Made by a program: the position numbers and the translations under genes. Positions 25,001 to 37,345 of a stretch of DNA of 64,000 nucleotides are shown here, piece by piece; position 1 is the first letter of the stretch, and each line of letters starts with the position of its first letter. This stretch comes from Dryocosmus kuriphilus. Taxonomy: Eukaryota > Arthropoda > Insecta > Hymenoptera > Cynipidae. The notes under the pieces are model-generated. The model was not told where the DNA came from. It did not search any database and saw nothing but the letters and a program-made list of their open reading frames with translations. The stretch spans positions 48,903,119-48,967,118 of the forward strand of contig CM076192.1 in the NCBI GenBank assembly GCA_038277395.1, given 5' to 3'.

Positions 25001-26530
25001 GTTTGCCGGAGTAATGCCGACTTTCGGTCTTGTAGTGGGTTGTTACTGGGCTGGAGTTTGGCTTTTTGACTTTCAATATGGTTTGCCGGAATAATGCTGA
25101 CTTTCGGCCCTTTGATGGACCATTACTGAGCCGGACTCTGTCTTTTTAACCTCCAATATGGTTTGCCGAAGTAATGCCGAATTTCGGTCTTGTAATGGGT
25201 CGTTACTGGGCCGGAGTCTGGCTTTTTGACTTCCAATATGGTTTGCCGGAGTAATGCCGACTTTCGGTCCAGTAAAGTGCCATCGCTGGGCCAGATTATG
25301 GCTTTTCCACTTCCAACATGGTTTGACGTAGTATTTTCGAATTTTGGCCCTTTGATGGGCCATTACTGAGCCGGACTCTGTCTTTTTGACCTCCAATATG
25401 GTCTGCCGGAGTAATACCGAATTTCGGTCTTGTAATGGGTCGTTACTGGGCCGGAGTCTGGCTTTTTGACTTCCAATATGGTTTGACGGAGTAATGCCGA
25501 CTTTCGTCCCTTTGATGGGCCTTTACTGGGCCGGACACTAGCTTTTTGACTTTCAATATGGTGTGCCGGAGTAATGCCAACTTTCGGTCTTGTAATGGGT
25601 TGTTACTGGGCCGAAATCTCGCTTTTTGACTTCCAATATGGTTTGCCGGAGTAATGCCGACTTTCAGCCCAGTAAAGTGCCATCGATGGGCCAGATTCTG
25701 GCTTTTCTACTTCTAACATGGTTTGACGTAGTAATTTCGACTTTCGGCCCTTTGATGGGCCATTACTGAGTTGGACTCTGTCTTTTTGACCTCCAATATG
25801 GTTTGCCGGAGTAATGCCGACTTTCGGTCCAGTAAAGTGCCATCGCTGGGCCATATTATGGCTTCTCCACTTTCCAATATGGTTTGCCAACATGGTTTGA
25901 CGTAGTATTTTTTTTGACGAATTTTGGCCCTTTGATGGGCCATTACTGAGCCGGACTCTGTCTTTTTGACCTCCAATATGGTCTGCCGGAGTAATACTGA
26001 ATTTCGGTCTTGTAATGGGTCGTTACTGGGCCGGAGTCTGGCTTTTTTTGACTTCCAATATGGTTTGACGGAGTAATGCCGACTTTCGTCCCTTTGATGG
26101 GCCTTTACTGGGCCGGACACTAGCTTTTTGACTTTCGATATGGTGTGCCGGAGTAATGCCAACTTTCGGTCTTGTAATGGGTTGTTACTGGGCCGAAATC
26201 TCGCTTTTTGACTTCCAATATGGTTTGCCGGGGTAATGCCGACTTTCAGCCCAGTAAAGTGCCATCGATGGGCCAGATTCTGGCTTTTCTACTTCTAACA
26301 TGGTTTGACGTAGTAATTTCGACTTTCGGCCCTTTGATGGGCCATTACTGAGTCGGACTCTCTTTTTGACCTCCAATATGGTTTGCCGGAGTAATGCCGA
26401 CTTTCGGTTTTGTAGTGGGTTGTTACTGGGCTGGAGTTTGGCTTTTTGACTTTCAATATGGTTTGCCGGAATAATGCTGACTTTCGACCCTGTAATAGGC
26501 CATTGCTGGGCCAAGCTTCGGCAAAAACTT
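22100..26530 (-). repeat. 80-bp satellite array with ~560-bp higher-order repeat
   Basis: About 55 monomers of 80-81 bp, each with a (C/A)GACTTTCGG block, a GGGCC(A/G)TTACTG block, CTTTTTGAC(C/T)TCCAATATGG and TTTG(C/A)CGGAGTAATG. The variant word ATATGGTCTGCCGG recurs at 23471, 24031, 24595, 25395 and 25975, that is at about 560, 564, 800 and 580 bp, pointing to a seven-monomer higher-order unit with one ten-monomer block. Because 80 is not a multiple of three and all three minus frames of the monomer lack stops, open minus-strand frames of up to 149 codons appear; they are a by-product. Confidence 0.9.
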
Positions 26531-26685
26531 GGCAAATTTAAAATGCCGATGTAGTGTGCCAGTACTGGGACAACACTGGGCCGATTTGATCGCTGATATT
26601 GGTCCAGTAACGTTGGCCGACACTTGGCTGCCAATATTGGTCCAGTATTGGGCCATGTTGTCAGTACCGGAAATTCGCACTTGGG

Positions 26686-27449
26686 CTCATATGATGTAAT
26701 ATGAAGGTAATTTCAAAATCTGCTACAGAAACATAACCTCGAGGAATATATCCTCCTGATGATCAAATATTCTCTAATTAATCACTTAATAATGGTATTA
26801 GGAATTAAAAAAGCTTGAAAAAACGATTTTGAAAGATAACCCCCAGGTGGAAATTTACTACTGCATTGGTGTAGTACTGTGACAGTACCATTCATTGTAT
26901 ATTGGTTAAATCTCTAGTGATATTGATAAGTCGGCTCTGTCCTACATTATATTATGTTTTTACAATAATTTTAATTTTGTTGCTCACCATAAACTACTGT
27001 AAGTTTGTTATTATTGTGTGATTTGTTTATTCTAAGTTAAAATTTATATTTAAAAATGTGTATTAAATGGTAGTCGCTGAGTTCCAAATTTGCTTTCTCA
27101 CCTACCGAAAAACACATGGTGGCGAGCGAGTTTGGAAAAATTCTTTGAAACGATCGCTCCGTAGATACGTCTGCCGACTTAAAACCAATATTAGATGTAA
27201 TAAAACGCTTTTAAACCAAATTCTTTGGTTACCTGGAGGATACACGTCTGGAGGTAATATTTCTGCATCACATTTTGAAATTACTTTCACATTAAGGCAC
27301 ATGAAGCTAATATATTATTTGCCTGGAACAGCTCTGTAGGTAATGCCTAACCTAATACTGATCCAGTATCTATGTCTCTAATGACATAAATCAATGTCAC
27401 TGGTGACGTTCTGAAAAACATTCATTGCCTCCCCGTTACCTTTCATGTA
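26686..27449. other. No gene seen
   Basis: AT-rich sequence. A 90-codon plus-strand frame at 27067-27339 resembles no protein I know and lacks supporting signals. Confidence 0.4.
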
Positions 27450-27549
27450 CAGTCAAAGTCATGTATGCCTTATTGCACAGAACAGAAAAATCCACATTTT
27501 TCTTATAATTTTTTACATCTGCGCAATAAGGCATACATGACTTTCACTG
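27450..27549. mobile_element. 100-bp Tc1/mariner-type MITE
   Basis: CAGTCAAAGTCATGTATGCC at the left and GGCATACATGACTTTCACTG at the right are near-perfect inverted repeats of about 28 bp, flanked by TA on both sides (27448-27449, 27550-27551). The 45-bp centre is non-coding. Confidence 0.85.
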
Positions 27550-27779
27550 TACGTAATTATGTTGCCTGGGCAAATGTTGTCGTTCTCTAGATAATTTTTG
27601 TGTCGATTTAAAGGGACACGATGTTTGTGTCTAAATAATTTTGTTTTTATTGATACCTCTCACTAATTAAAGTTGAATGAACTTCTTACTGAACTTATCG
27701 GTAAAAATGAGCATGTTTGAATTTCTGAAACAAACACGGACTTTGTAAAAGCGCACTGGCTGCAAGGTGTTCAAGCCAT

Positions 27780-28030
27780 AATCTGGTTTCTACTTTTGAT
27801 GACAATCGCGTTCCGATCAATTTCATATCTGCGTGGTACCATCCGCTGTCGTTTAACAACCACCCGCATCCCCTTCCCTCTGACCAGGAAACCACTCTTG
27901 CCCCACGCAACGAGTGTACGACCGATCGTGCGGCTGATTGGCGGCTTGGCGAAATTAACGAAACGAACGAGTCCCCTTTGCATGCGCGCGAACACGCTTA
28001 AGCGAGCCTGATCGTTCTTGGTACAGTCCA
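27780..28030. other. GC-rich patch of unknown function
   Basis: About 250 bp with many CpG (CATGCGCGCGAACACGCTTA near 27980) in AT-rich surroundings. A minus-strand frame (27771-28031, 86 codons, rich in Arg/Lys/Val) crosses it but resembles nothing I know. Could be a promoter or a piece of an unrecognised element. Confidence 0.25.
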
Positions 28031-28212
28031 ACTCAAAGCTCTATTTATTTTTTGATTACCTTTTTCGAACCAAAAACAAAAAAAAACGTGTCTGTCACGT
28101 GTGAAGGAACAATTTTTTTCGAAAAAAAGACAAATTATTTAAACTATTGTTTAACTACTTCCCTTTATTTATGATGTACTCCATATCGAATGAAAATTTC
28201 TTTGCTTCGATA

Positions 28213-28270
28213 CCAGGACCAGGGCTCGAACGCAAGACGCGTGGGGAGAGCGTAATTACAAACTCCACGC
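28213..28270 (-). repeat. tRNA-like 3' part, probable SINE fragment
   Basis: Minus strand reads GCGTGGAGTTTGTAATTACG then CTTGCGTTCGAGCCCTGGTC: an A-box-like and a good B-box-like sequence (GCGTTCGAGCCC) at tRNA spacing. No complete cloverleaf. Likely from a tRNA-derived retroposon. Confidence 0.4.
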
Positions 28271-28489
28271 TTCAATTGCAATATTGGAAGAATTTGAGTG
28301 CAAACCATCCTTGACACATTGTATATAATTGCTTTTACTTCTTCATAGAAAATCTTACTTTTTTTGTTAGAAAGTAGTAATTTCCTCAAAACGTAAATTA
28401 TTAAAAATTTAGAAAAAAAGAGGCTAATAAATATCTAATATGTGGACGTCCATACGAATAGGGCCCTTGTGATCGATATAATGTTACGT

Positions 28490-31400
28490 ATAGGGGCATA
28501 TAGCTAGGTCAGTTGCACTACCCCCCCCCCCCCCCCCCCCACTAATAATTCGAGACTCCCACATAGCCACAGTTATTGCGCTCCAAATGCGCTCATGTGC
28601 GCCATAAATAAAAAATGTTGCGCCACAAAACCTTAGAAGATACAGGAGGGGTCTTTTTTTTTTTTTTTTTTTTTTTTTTCCCTGGATGGAGGAGGGGAAA
28701 TCTTGCATAAGACACCCAGATGTTCGGGTAGTGTCGGATTCCTACCGACTAAAACCCCTCCCCCTGGCGCTCAGACTATAAGTCCATTGTGCCGTTCCGT
28801 TATAGGTCCGCTACCCTTGGGCCACTCCAGACCTCTTGACAAAGCCCAGTATGTCGCCCAAGCTCAGCGTTGAGACCTCCTCGGTTTCAATGAAATGATT
28901 CCCAAGGGCCTGTTTCCGATACAGGAGGGGTTACGTGAGGGGGGCTGGTGACACAGTAGCCCCTCCCCCCCAATGACGCAAACAGATTCTCTGCTACATG
29001 ATCCTGAAGAACTTCAAATGCGCTAATATGCGCCATAAATTAAAAGTTTTGCGCCACACTGTAAAACGAGATATTCAAAATCAAAATGGGGGGGGGGGGG
29101 GAGAGGCTGGTGCAATTTTCCTCAAATAAAAATATTTTCCAAAATCCATTCACACTATTCTGATTAATTTTATGGTAAATGCGCTCATATGCGCCACTAA
29201 TAAAAAGTTTTGCGCCAATTATTTTATATTTATTATATTTCCGTGGGGGGCTAGCGCAACGCAGAGGTTAAACACATCACGTTGCATGGAAAATTATTGT
29301 TCAAGGTAGAAAATCTATTGTTTTCAAATGCGCTCATATGCGCAGAAAACTTTTTTCTTATATCTTGAAAATTGCACGAGTTATCAACTTATTAGCCCCT
29401 TCATAAATGGTGAATATTAAGGAAATCATTCTCGTATAATATTTAAATAGAATACGGTGTTTTCCAATGGATTTCAAATGCGCTCTTGTGCGCCACCGTG
29501 AAAATCATGAAAATACCCTAATCATCCCCCCTGCCTGACCCTATCTCGAACGCGGGCTACGCTCGCGTAATCAAATATAAGTATTCATTTTAAAAAAACA
29601 TGCTGATGTCACTGGCTTGAAGGATTTCAAATGCGCTCTTATGCACCACCGTGAGAAATTAATTTATAATACTAGCTCCATATTATTCTTTTTATCCTTA
29701 AAGTTCAACTTGTTTATTTTTTACTCCAAGTAAGTTTTGCGCTCTCAGAAACCGCGCTTCAACCGTGATAAATTCGAGAAAATTTAGTATGTGTCGTTAT
29801 ATAATTTTAATTAAGGCCTCAAACTAAAAGTAAATTGGGGTAGCATAGTGCGCGAAGGTTTAGTGTACGTGCAGCAGTTGCTCAAAGTAGACTCAGAAAA
29901 AGCAGTAAGTGTTGATTTCAAGCAGTATTGTTTTATTTCAAGAGTTTAATTAGAAATTTGTATGTAAAAATATTAGAATTAAGTTAGTTATTAATTTTTT
30001 AGTACAAATCATATTTTTTGTTTTTTTTTTTTTTACTGTAATTTTTTCAACATATATAAAATAAAGAAATGGCTTTAAAACCTATTTTACTTTAAACAAG
30101 ACTCTTCAAACTATATTTGATCATTTTTCGTAGTAAAATACTTATTACCGGCTGAACAAACCAAGTTTGAACACGTTTGGGTATTATATACCCGATTTGC
30201 AATTTACGTTATTTTCTGGCCTTCACTTTAAGAGTTAAGGGTGTTACGATATATCCGTTTATGTTTCGCCTTTTCAAAAGATATTTTTTATTAATTTAAA
30301 GTTTCTCAAAAATCCCACTGCATATTTTGATGAAAAAAATTTGTGATTTGAAATTGTTTAAAAACAATGTTTGTTGAAACAAATTGTTTAAAAATGCGGA
30401 AAAGGGAAAAGATAAAAGCCCCATTCGATTCTGGTGTAAGAATTTCATAAAGAGAATACATTGGACTTTGTTTGGTCGAATCCAATTGGTGGTGATATAT
30501 AAAAAAGCTATAATTGTTTATTTATACTACCTCACCAATTAATTACTTTGAAATTTTGCATAAAGCATAAACTTTATATACATTTTTTCGAAGTATCGAA
30601 TAGCATTTCCGTATCTTGTATTTATAGACCATTTGTTTAAACAATTTCAAAATGTTTTTTTTTTTCTGATAAGTCTTCTACTCGTATTAGTTTTTATGCT
30701 ATTAGAAATGAAGGCAGCGAAGCCTCAGACAACAAAGAAACAAAACAAAAATGTAGATAGACGTGCACAATTTTGACCGCAGTCGATTGTCCATTAAATT
30801 TCGAATGTTTTTTTTTTGTGATGAGAATTTGAATTTTGAGAAGGTTTTTTTGCCTTTCTGAACCAATTTCTGTCGTGGTGGCTTCGCCGCGACACCCTTC
30901 ATTTTTTTTCCTCTGACCTTCCGCAAAATATATCTGTGATTTGCGTTTAAAGAATTTATCTTAAAGGAACATGCATTTTGTAAAATTCCACTTTTTTTTA
31001 CGTATAAAATAAAAATTACTTTCAAAGCCAAATATTAACAAGTTTCTTTACACCTGTTTATATCCATCCAAATATATTGATGATTCTTTGCTTTCGAGTG
31101 TGGAATTTTACAAAATATATGTTCCTTTGAGATAAATTCTTTAAACGCAAATGACATATATTTTGCGGAAGGTCAGAGGAAAAAAAATGAAGGGTATCGC
31201 GGCGAAGCCACCACGATAGAAATTGGTTCAGAAAAGCAAAAAAACCTTCTCAAAATTCAAATTCTCTTCACAAAAAAAAAAAATTCGAAATTTGATTGAC
31301 AATCGACTGCGGCCAAAATTGTGCACGTCTATCTACATTTTTTTTCTTTCTATTGTTGTCTCAGGCTTCGTTGCCTTCATTTCTAATATCATAAAAACTA

Positions 31401-33290
31401 ATAGAAGACTTATCAGAAAAAAAAAACATTTTGAAATTATTTAAACAAATGTCTATAAATACGAGATACGGAAATGCTATTCGATACTTCGAAAAAATGT
31501 ATATAAAGTTTATGCTTTATGCAAAATTTCAAAGTAATTAATTGGTGAAGTAGCATAAATAAACAATTATAGCTTTTTTATATATCACCACCAATTGGAT
31601 GCAACCAAACAAAGTCCAATGTATTCTCTTTATGAAATTCTTACACCAGAATCGAATGGGGCTTTTATCTTTTCCCTTTCCCGCATTTTTAAACAATTTG
31701 TTTCAACAAACATTGTTTAAACAATTTCAAATCACAAATTTTTTTCATCAAAATATGCAGTGGGATTTTTGAGAAACTTTAAATCAATAAAAAATATTTT
31801 TTGAAAAAGCGAAACATACACGGATATATCGCAACACCCTTAACTCTTAAAGTGAAGGTCAGAAAATAACGTAAATTGCAAATCGGGTATATAATACCCA
31901 AACGTGTTCAAACTTGGTTTGTTCAGCCGGTAATAAGTATTTTACTACGAAAAATTATCAAATATATTTTGAAAAGTCTTGTTTAAAGTAAAATAGGTTT
32001 TAAAGCCATTTCTTTATTTTATATATGTTGAAAAAATTACAGTTTAAAAAAAACAAAAAATATGATTTGTACTAAAAAATTAATAACTAACGTGATTCTA
32101 ATATTTTTACATACAAATTTCTAATTAAACTCTTGAAATAAAACAATACTGCTTGAAATCAACACTTACTGCTTTTTCTGAGTCTACTTTGAGCAACTGC
32201 TGCACGTTCACTAAACCTTCGCGCACTATGCTACCCCAATTTACTTTTAGTTTGAGGCCTTAATTAAAATTATATAACGACACATACTAAATTTGCTCGA
32301 ATTTATCACGGTTGAAGCGCGATTTCTGAGAGCGCAAAACTTACTTGGAGTAAAAAATAAACAAGTTGAACTTTAAGGATTAAAAGAATAATATGGAGCT
32401 AATATTATACATTAATTTTTCACGGTGGTGCATAAGAGTGCATTTGAAATCTTTCAAGCCAGTGACATCAGCATGTTTTTTTAAAATGAATACTTATATT
32501 TGATTACGCGAGCTTAGACCGCGTTCGAGATAGGGTCAGGCAGGGGGGTTGATTAGGGTATTTTCATGATTTTCACGGTGGCGCATAAGAGCGCATTTGA
32601 AATCCATTGGAAAACACCGTATTCTATTTAAATATTGTACGAGAATGATTTCCTTAATATTCACCATTTAAGAAGGGGTTAATAAGTTGATAACTCGTGC
32701 AATTTTCAAGATATAAGAAAAAAGTTTTCGGCGCATATGAGCGCATTTGAAAAAAATAGATTTTCTATCTTGAACAATAATTTTCCATGCAACGTGATGT
32801 GTTTAACCTCTGCGTTGCGCTAGCCCCCCACGGAAATATAATAAATATAAAATAATTGGCGCAAAACTTTTTATTAGTGGCGCATATGAGCGCATTTAAA
32901 ATTAATCAGAATAGTGTGAATGGATTTTGGAAAATATTTTTATTTGAGGAAAATTTCACCAGCCCCCCTCCCCCCTTTTTGATTTTGAATATCTCGTTTT
33001 ACAGTGTGGCGCAAAACTTTTAATTTATGGCGCATATTAGCGCATTTGAAGTTCTTCAGGATCATGTAGCAGAGAATCTGTTTGCGTCATTGGGGGGGGG
33101 GGGGGGCTACTGTCGCCAGCCCCCCTCACGTAACCCCACCTGTATCTTCTAAGGTTTTGTGGCGCAAAATTTTTTATTTATGTCGCATATGAGCGCATTT
33201 GGAGCGCAATAAGTGTGGCTATGTGGGAGTCTCGAATTATTAGGGAGGGGGGGGGGGGGGGGGGTAGTGGAACTAACCTCATATAGCTGG
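28490..33290. mobile_element. 4.8-kb near-perfect palindrome (foldback-type element)
   Basis: The left arm (28490-30996) and right arm (31100-33290) are inverted copies with only scattered differences around a ~100-bp centre. Matches run from GGGTAGTG(C/G)AACT at the ends, next to poly-C/poly-G tracts, to GGAATTTTACAAAAT at the centre. Each arm holds six ~150-bp-spaced cores of GCGCATATGAGCGCATTTGA type (right arm near 32427, 32581, 32731, 32881, 33030, 33183). No transposase frame is present; a 109-codon minus frame at 30702-31031 and its mirror are low-complexity. Long arms with subrepeats resemble foldback (FB-like) elements. The left arm carries a later retroposon insertion. Confidence 0.85.
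28653..28917 (-). mobile_element. Short retroposon with oligo-A tail and 14-bp target duplication
   Basis: Flanked by GATACAGGAGGGGT at 28639-28652 and 28918-28931. Read on the minus strand it ends in a run of about 27 A, as expected for a retroposed transcript. It shares CTATAAG(T/C)(C/T)CATTGTGCC and the CCCCTGGC(G/T)CTCAG block with the element at 40844-41526, so both have a common 3' region. The right arm of the palindrome still has the empty site (33132-33146). Confidence 0.8.
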
Positions 33291-34854
33291 ATGAATTCCC
33301 GATATTTTGAGTCCAGAACGAACCCTCTAGGTTGAAAAACGAGTGGTTGGGGCACCTTTGAAGTTGGAACTTCGAAAAACCGCTTTTCTATAAAAACACA
33401 TTTAAAGTAGCGAATGCTATAAGCGTACATACTATATTTTTCCTGCGAAGATAAAATATACTTACTTCCGGCTACTTCCTGGACATGAGTGTAGGTTCAA
33501 TCGATTTATAATAGATATTATCCCACACTCAAACTCGAAAAAAATAATTTTGACCCTGACTTAGAAAAACGCGAATATCTCCTAAACTAGAACCGACCAT
33601 TTTCCATATGGACGTCCACATATATAGTTCAATTTATTAATTTTCGTGAAAATTTGTTTAAAAAATTCAGAGAAGTGTATTCGTGCGTGGCAAATATAAA
33701 TCGTTAATTTTTAAACTCCCGATGCCCATGCCAATGAGGCTAAAAACCGGAGTTTACAAGGTGTGCGTAAAAATCCTTTGTAGTCAGTATTCTCGCATGT
33801 CACAATACACATGATTTTGAAACTTGACACAAACTTTCCTCATGGCTTGTCGAAGGTGTACTCGTAAAAATTTGTTATATTATACTATTTCTTCACTTTT
33901 TCGATATTTATGCAAAATACAAATTCTAAAAAGAGGATGTTAATGGGAAGGTTTGTTCAAAAAGTAAATGTCACTCTCCATTCTTAAGAACCTGCGCACG
34001 TCTGCGCACCTTACTTTCCTTCTGCATGACGTCGTTGCACGAGTCAATCGGTGTTTTATTGCTTCGCCATACAGTCACTGTCATTAATAGGATACTAAAT
34101 AGGATACCTAAAACTAAATAAAATATGTTTAAACTTGTTTTTAAAGTTCTTCAAAATTATACATAAATAAAAATATGTTTAGAAAAGTCTGTTAATTAAA
34201 AGGTTTTTCTAATAATGAACACATAAAGGAAAAATATGAATATAATAATCCTGGTTTTATGCATCATTAAAGAAAATTATGCTTTTTTTAAAACGTCGCC
34301 GGTCGCGGTGTAGCTAAAATTTTTAAATTCGGAAAAATTTTGCCTGATAATTTATTTAATTATTTATTTTCGCGTATTTAAATATTTAAAAAATTTTCTC
34401 CATTAATTTCACTTTTGAAATATCATCGTCAAAATTTAGAAGTGTTCTGTCTTATTATTTACAAGTTTTTTCAACGTAAAAAAAACGATAATTTTGTAGT
34501 GTATTTTTTTAATTTCTTGAATAGAAGATAAACAAATGAAGTAAAGAATAAAGATTTTCAATAATATCAAATATCAGTTAAATTGCTTAAAGTGCAATTT
34601 AGTAAATTGTTATATTTGCACGCATTTTTGATAAAATAATTAGAAATATTGTTTATATTAATAGAAAAACATTACAATACACTAGTGCTGAATTGTTATT
34701 TGGTGATATTAAGAGAAATATCTATCAATTAGCACTGTGACTACTGTAAAAAGCGATTATCCAGATCGCGGTCCAAGACTCTCATCTGGATAAAAGTGCA
34801 CTGGTTCTAAAAAAGATTAATTGTGGACACGTATCTGATTTAATCTATGTTACG
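33291..34854. other. AT-rich interval; possible mariner end fragment
   Basis: At 33953-33985 GGTTTGTTCAAAAAGTAAAT resembles the 5' terminal sequence of the mariner at 45883, and a more GC-rich stretch follows as in mariner leaders, but no transposase is present. A 15-bp word TATGGACGTCCACAT near 33608 mirrors one near 28440 outside the palindrome. Otherwise nothing recognised. Confidence 0.3.
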
Positions 34855-36382
34855 ATGTCTGTATTGTTTAAACGAATATTTTATCTTCAGCTTGGTACGT
34901 ATACTCTCCTTTTTTGCTTAAAATGTTTATGTATTACGAAATCAATAATTCTCTTATCTAGTTTAGGGCACTCTCCTCTACATTTAAAATTAAAATATAA
35001 AAGATATAATATATAGATTACCTGAATATATGAAATCAATAGATAAAAACAGATGAAGAAACCCAAATAGTTTATACTAAAAAATCGCGAAGTGTCTCGT
35101 CGTCCTGAAATTCGGAGCGATTAAAATTTTTCGCGAATTTGACTAGTCCTCCCGAAAAATTGCGTTTTATTAATCTCACTAGTTTTTTTTCTGTTAATCC
35201 CGAAATTTCGGTAAAAATAACCAATTCAACGATCTAGGCTATTAATCCCGAAATTATGGTATAAATATCCGATTAAACTATCTGGAATATTTTTCTGAAC
35301 CAGTCACAGGTGTGTCTTCTTTTTTGTGACCAGTCACAAGGGTGCCTTCCCGCCCCCCGCAAAAACACACAGTTTTTCTGTGACAAGTCACAGTATTGGA
35401 TTATACGTATTTTACTTGAGGTGCGTCAGCAGGAATTAATGATGTAACGAATGGAGTAGTGGCAAAAAATTTTGTTTATAAATGAACTTACACTTTTTGA
35501 AACATAATCTTCTGCTTCTCGAAAAATAATACTTTTAGAGAAACAATGTATTAAAAAAAGACATATTTTTTTGAGCTACAACTTTTACGTGAAAATGCAT
35601 ATGCATAGGAAATTTTAAATAAATTAGAGGTAAGCGCTTTTCAGAAATACAACCATTTTTTTAATTATTATAAAAAATGAAAATTTTCGGTACGAATAGT
35701 CCACCTGGGATCTCATAGCAATTCATCCAGAAATTCCGGTATAAATAGCCGATTCAACGATCTGGGCTATTTATCCTGCAATTTCGGGATAAGAGACACT
35801 GCCATAAATCTATTGTATGTACAAATGCCAAGAACCTCATGACTGTAAAGAACAAGTCTCGAACAACAATATTATAATGGAAAGTATTAAAATAGTTCAG
35901 TTTTAAATGTAAATTCAAGGTGAACATTTTACGGAATTTCTTAACTGGACTTTTTATTTGCAAAATTTAATCTAGTTGATAGTGAATTTTGTGTTGAGAT
36001 TTTAATTACTGTATACTGTCAAAATTAAGTATATGTGCGTAATTTAGCTGACCAAAAATTGAAAAACGGACAACGCAAGTAATTTCTTATCATACCGTAA
36101 GAAATGTACTCACTGGTTTAGAAATAAACCTAGAAATTATTTCGCAGTTTTTATTTGTTTTTATTTTTAATAACATAATTTTGAATTGGAAAACATCTTT
36201 TTCGTCTTACAGATAAGAGTGTACGGACAAAGTTTAAAGAAATTACAGATTCTAACTTTCAGTGTCTCTTGTTGGAACTGAAAACAGCTTGCGAACCGGC
36301 TGTGAAAAAAATAGAATTAAATTTGAGAGAAAACCTATTCTCTGGTTATGTATTTTATCTGATGGAAAAATCTCGTATTTGA
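34855..36382 (+). CDS. Tentative two-exon gene for a 69-residue protein
   Basis: Exon 1 (34855-34894) starts at an ATG and encodes MSVLFKRIFYLQL plus one base, ending in a strong donor (G|GTACGT). Exon 2 (36213-36382) follows a clear acceptor (TTTTTCGTCTTACAG) and, joined in the phase left by exon 1, stays open to a TGA: DKSVRTKFKEITDSNFQ, then CLLLELKTACEP and ENLFSGYVFYLMEK. The only support is the fit of phase and splice signals; the protein resembles nothing I recognise. Two cysteines are visible and no clear signal peptide. The intron (1318 bp) holds repeats of CCCGAAATTTCGG type and several GACCAGTCACA(G/A) words. It could be chance. Confidence 0.25.
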
Positions 36383-37241
36383 AAGAATAGAATAATCCTT
36401 ACTTTTTCACTGAAATCTGGAAATTTTAATCATTCTCTATTCTTCTCTTCTTACCGGGAATGACACCTGATTATCATTATATTATATTATATGTGTTTAT
36501 ACTTCACTTTTATGATGCCTCGAAACATTTTCTTCAACTTTATTTTTATTCTTTCTTCTCACTAATGAACCCGTTGACCCTTGTTACAAATTTCGAAGTG
36601 TAATTTTTATTAGTAGACATTTTTTATTTTAATTCAGTTAATTCCACATTTTTTTATTTCTAAAACTAAAAATGATTCATATTTTTCTTCATTGCTTTTT
36701 AATTTTAATTTTCGCATTGGTTTTTAAGAATTATAAAAGATTATTTTATGAAATAGGGGCAAAGGGTTGATATAGGAGGACATAGGGATAGCTTTTAAGG
36801 AGAAGCTAATTAGAGGAGGCGTGTCAACTAATCGGACATAAAAGTTATTCTAAATGAATAAAGAGATATTTTACATTCTTTGGGCACAAAATAATGGACG
36901 ATAGTGAAAGAAGTAAAAAAACAGAAAATAAAGAATGAAGGGTAAAAAGAAACTGCATTGAAACTGAACTGTTTTAAGTATATCTTGGAAAATAAAAAAT
37001 TCCAAATTGAAACAGCAGATTGAACATCTGTAAGTGTGAAGTATGTAGAAATGATACTTTTAAAGTTTGATTAATTTCTTATGCGACATTATCAAATCTA
37101 GACAATTTTTTTCCGTGCGCGTAAATTTGATAAATTAAATGTTACTAAATTTCAGATTTTCAATTATATATATGGAATTTGCCATTCAGATATGGTTTCA
37201 AGTTATAAAATTTAAAGTAGAACGTTTAATTTCAAAACATA

Positions 37242-37247
37242 TTTATT
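37242..37247 (-). promoter_or_regulatory. Poly(A) signal AATAAA of the lyase gene
   Basis: TTTATT on the plus strand (AATAAA on the minus strand) about 100 bases after the lyase stop codon, consistent with a 3' end near 37220. Confidence 0.4.
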
Positions 37248-37345
37248 TCATCCGAGGAGATATAATGTTTATATGTAAAACAAGTTTTAAAAATTGCGAA
37301 CGAAAATGAACTTCGGAATTCAACATTCATACAAGAATATTATGC

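Larger units (their letters stand above)
21359..26685. mobile_element. Putative TIR element carrying an 80-bp satellite
   Basis: CCCAAGTGCGAA at 21359 and TTCGCACTTGGG ending at 26685 are exact inverted termini. GGCCCAACACTG/CAGTACTGGGCC-type words occur just inside both ends. The interior is an AT-rich segment with a tRNA-like sequence, then the satellite. No transposase frame and no clear target duplication were seen, so the element interpretation rests on the termini. Confidence 0.5.

Noticed and set aside
22395..26634. Open minus-strand frames of 90-149 codons encoding repeated KSALLRQT, NYYVKPCW and KVGITPANH peptides
   Set aside because: They follow the 80-bp satellite exactly, switch frame with each monomer and have no start or splice context; a by-product of a stop-free repeat.
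30702..31444. Mirror-image frames encoding RQKLVQKGKKTFSKFKFSSQ-like peptides near the palindrome centre
   Set aside because: Short, basic and low-complexity, without a known domain; present on both arms only because the arms are inverted copies.
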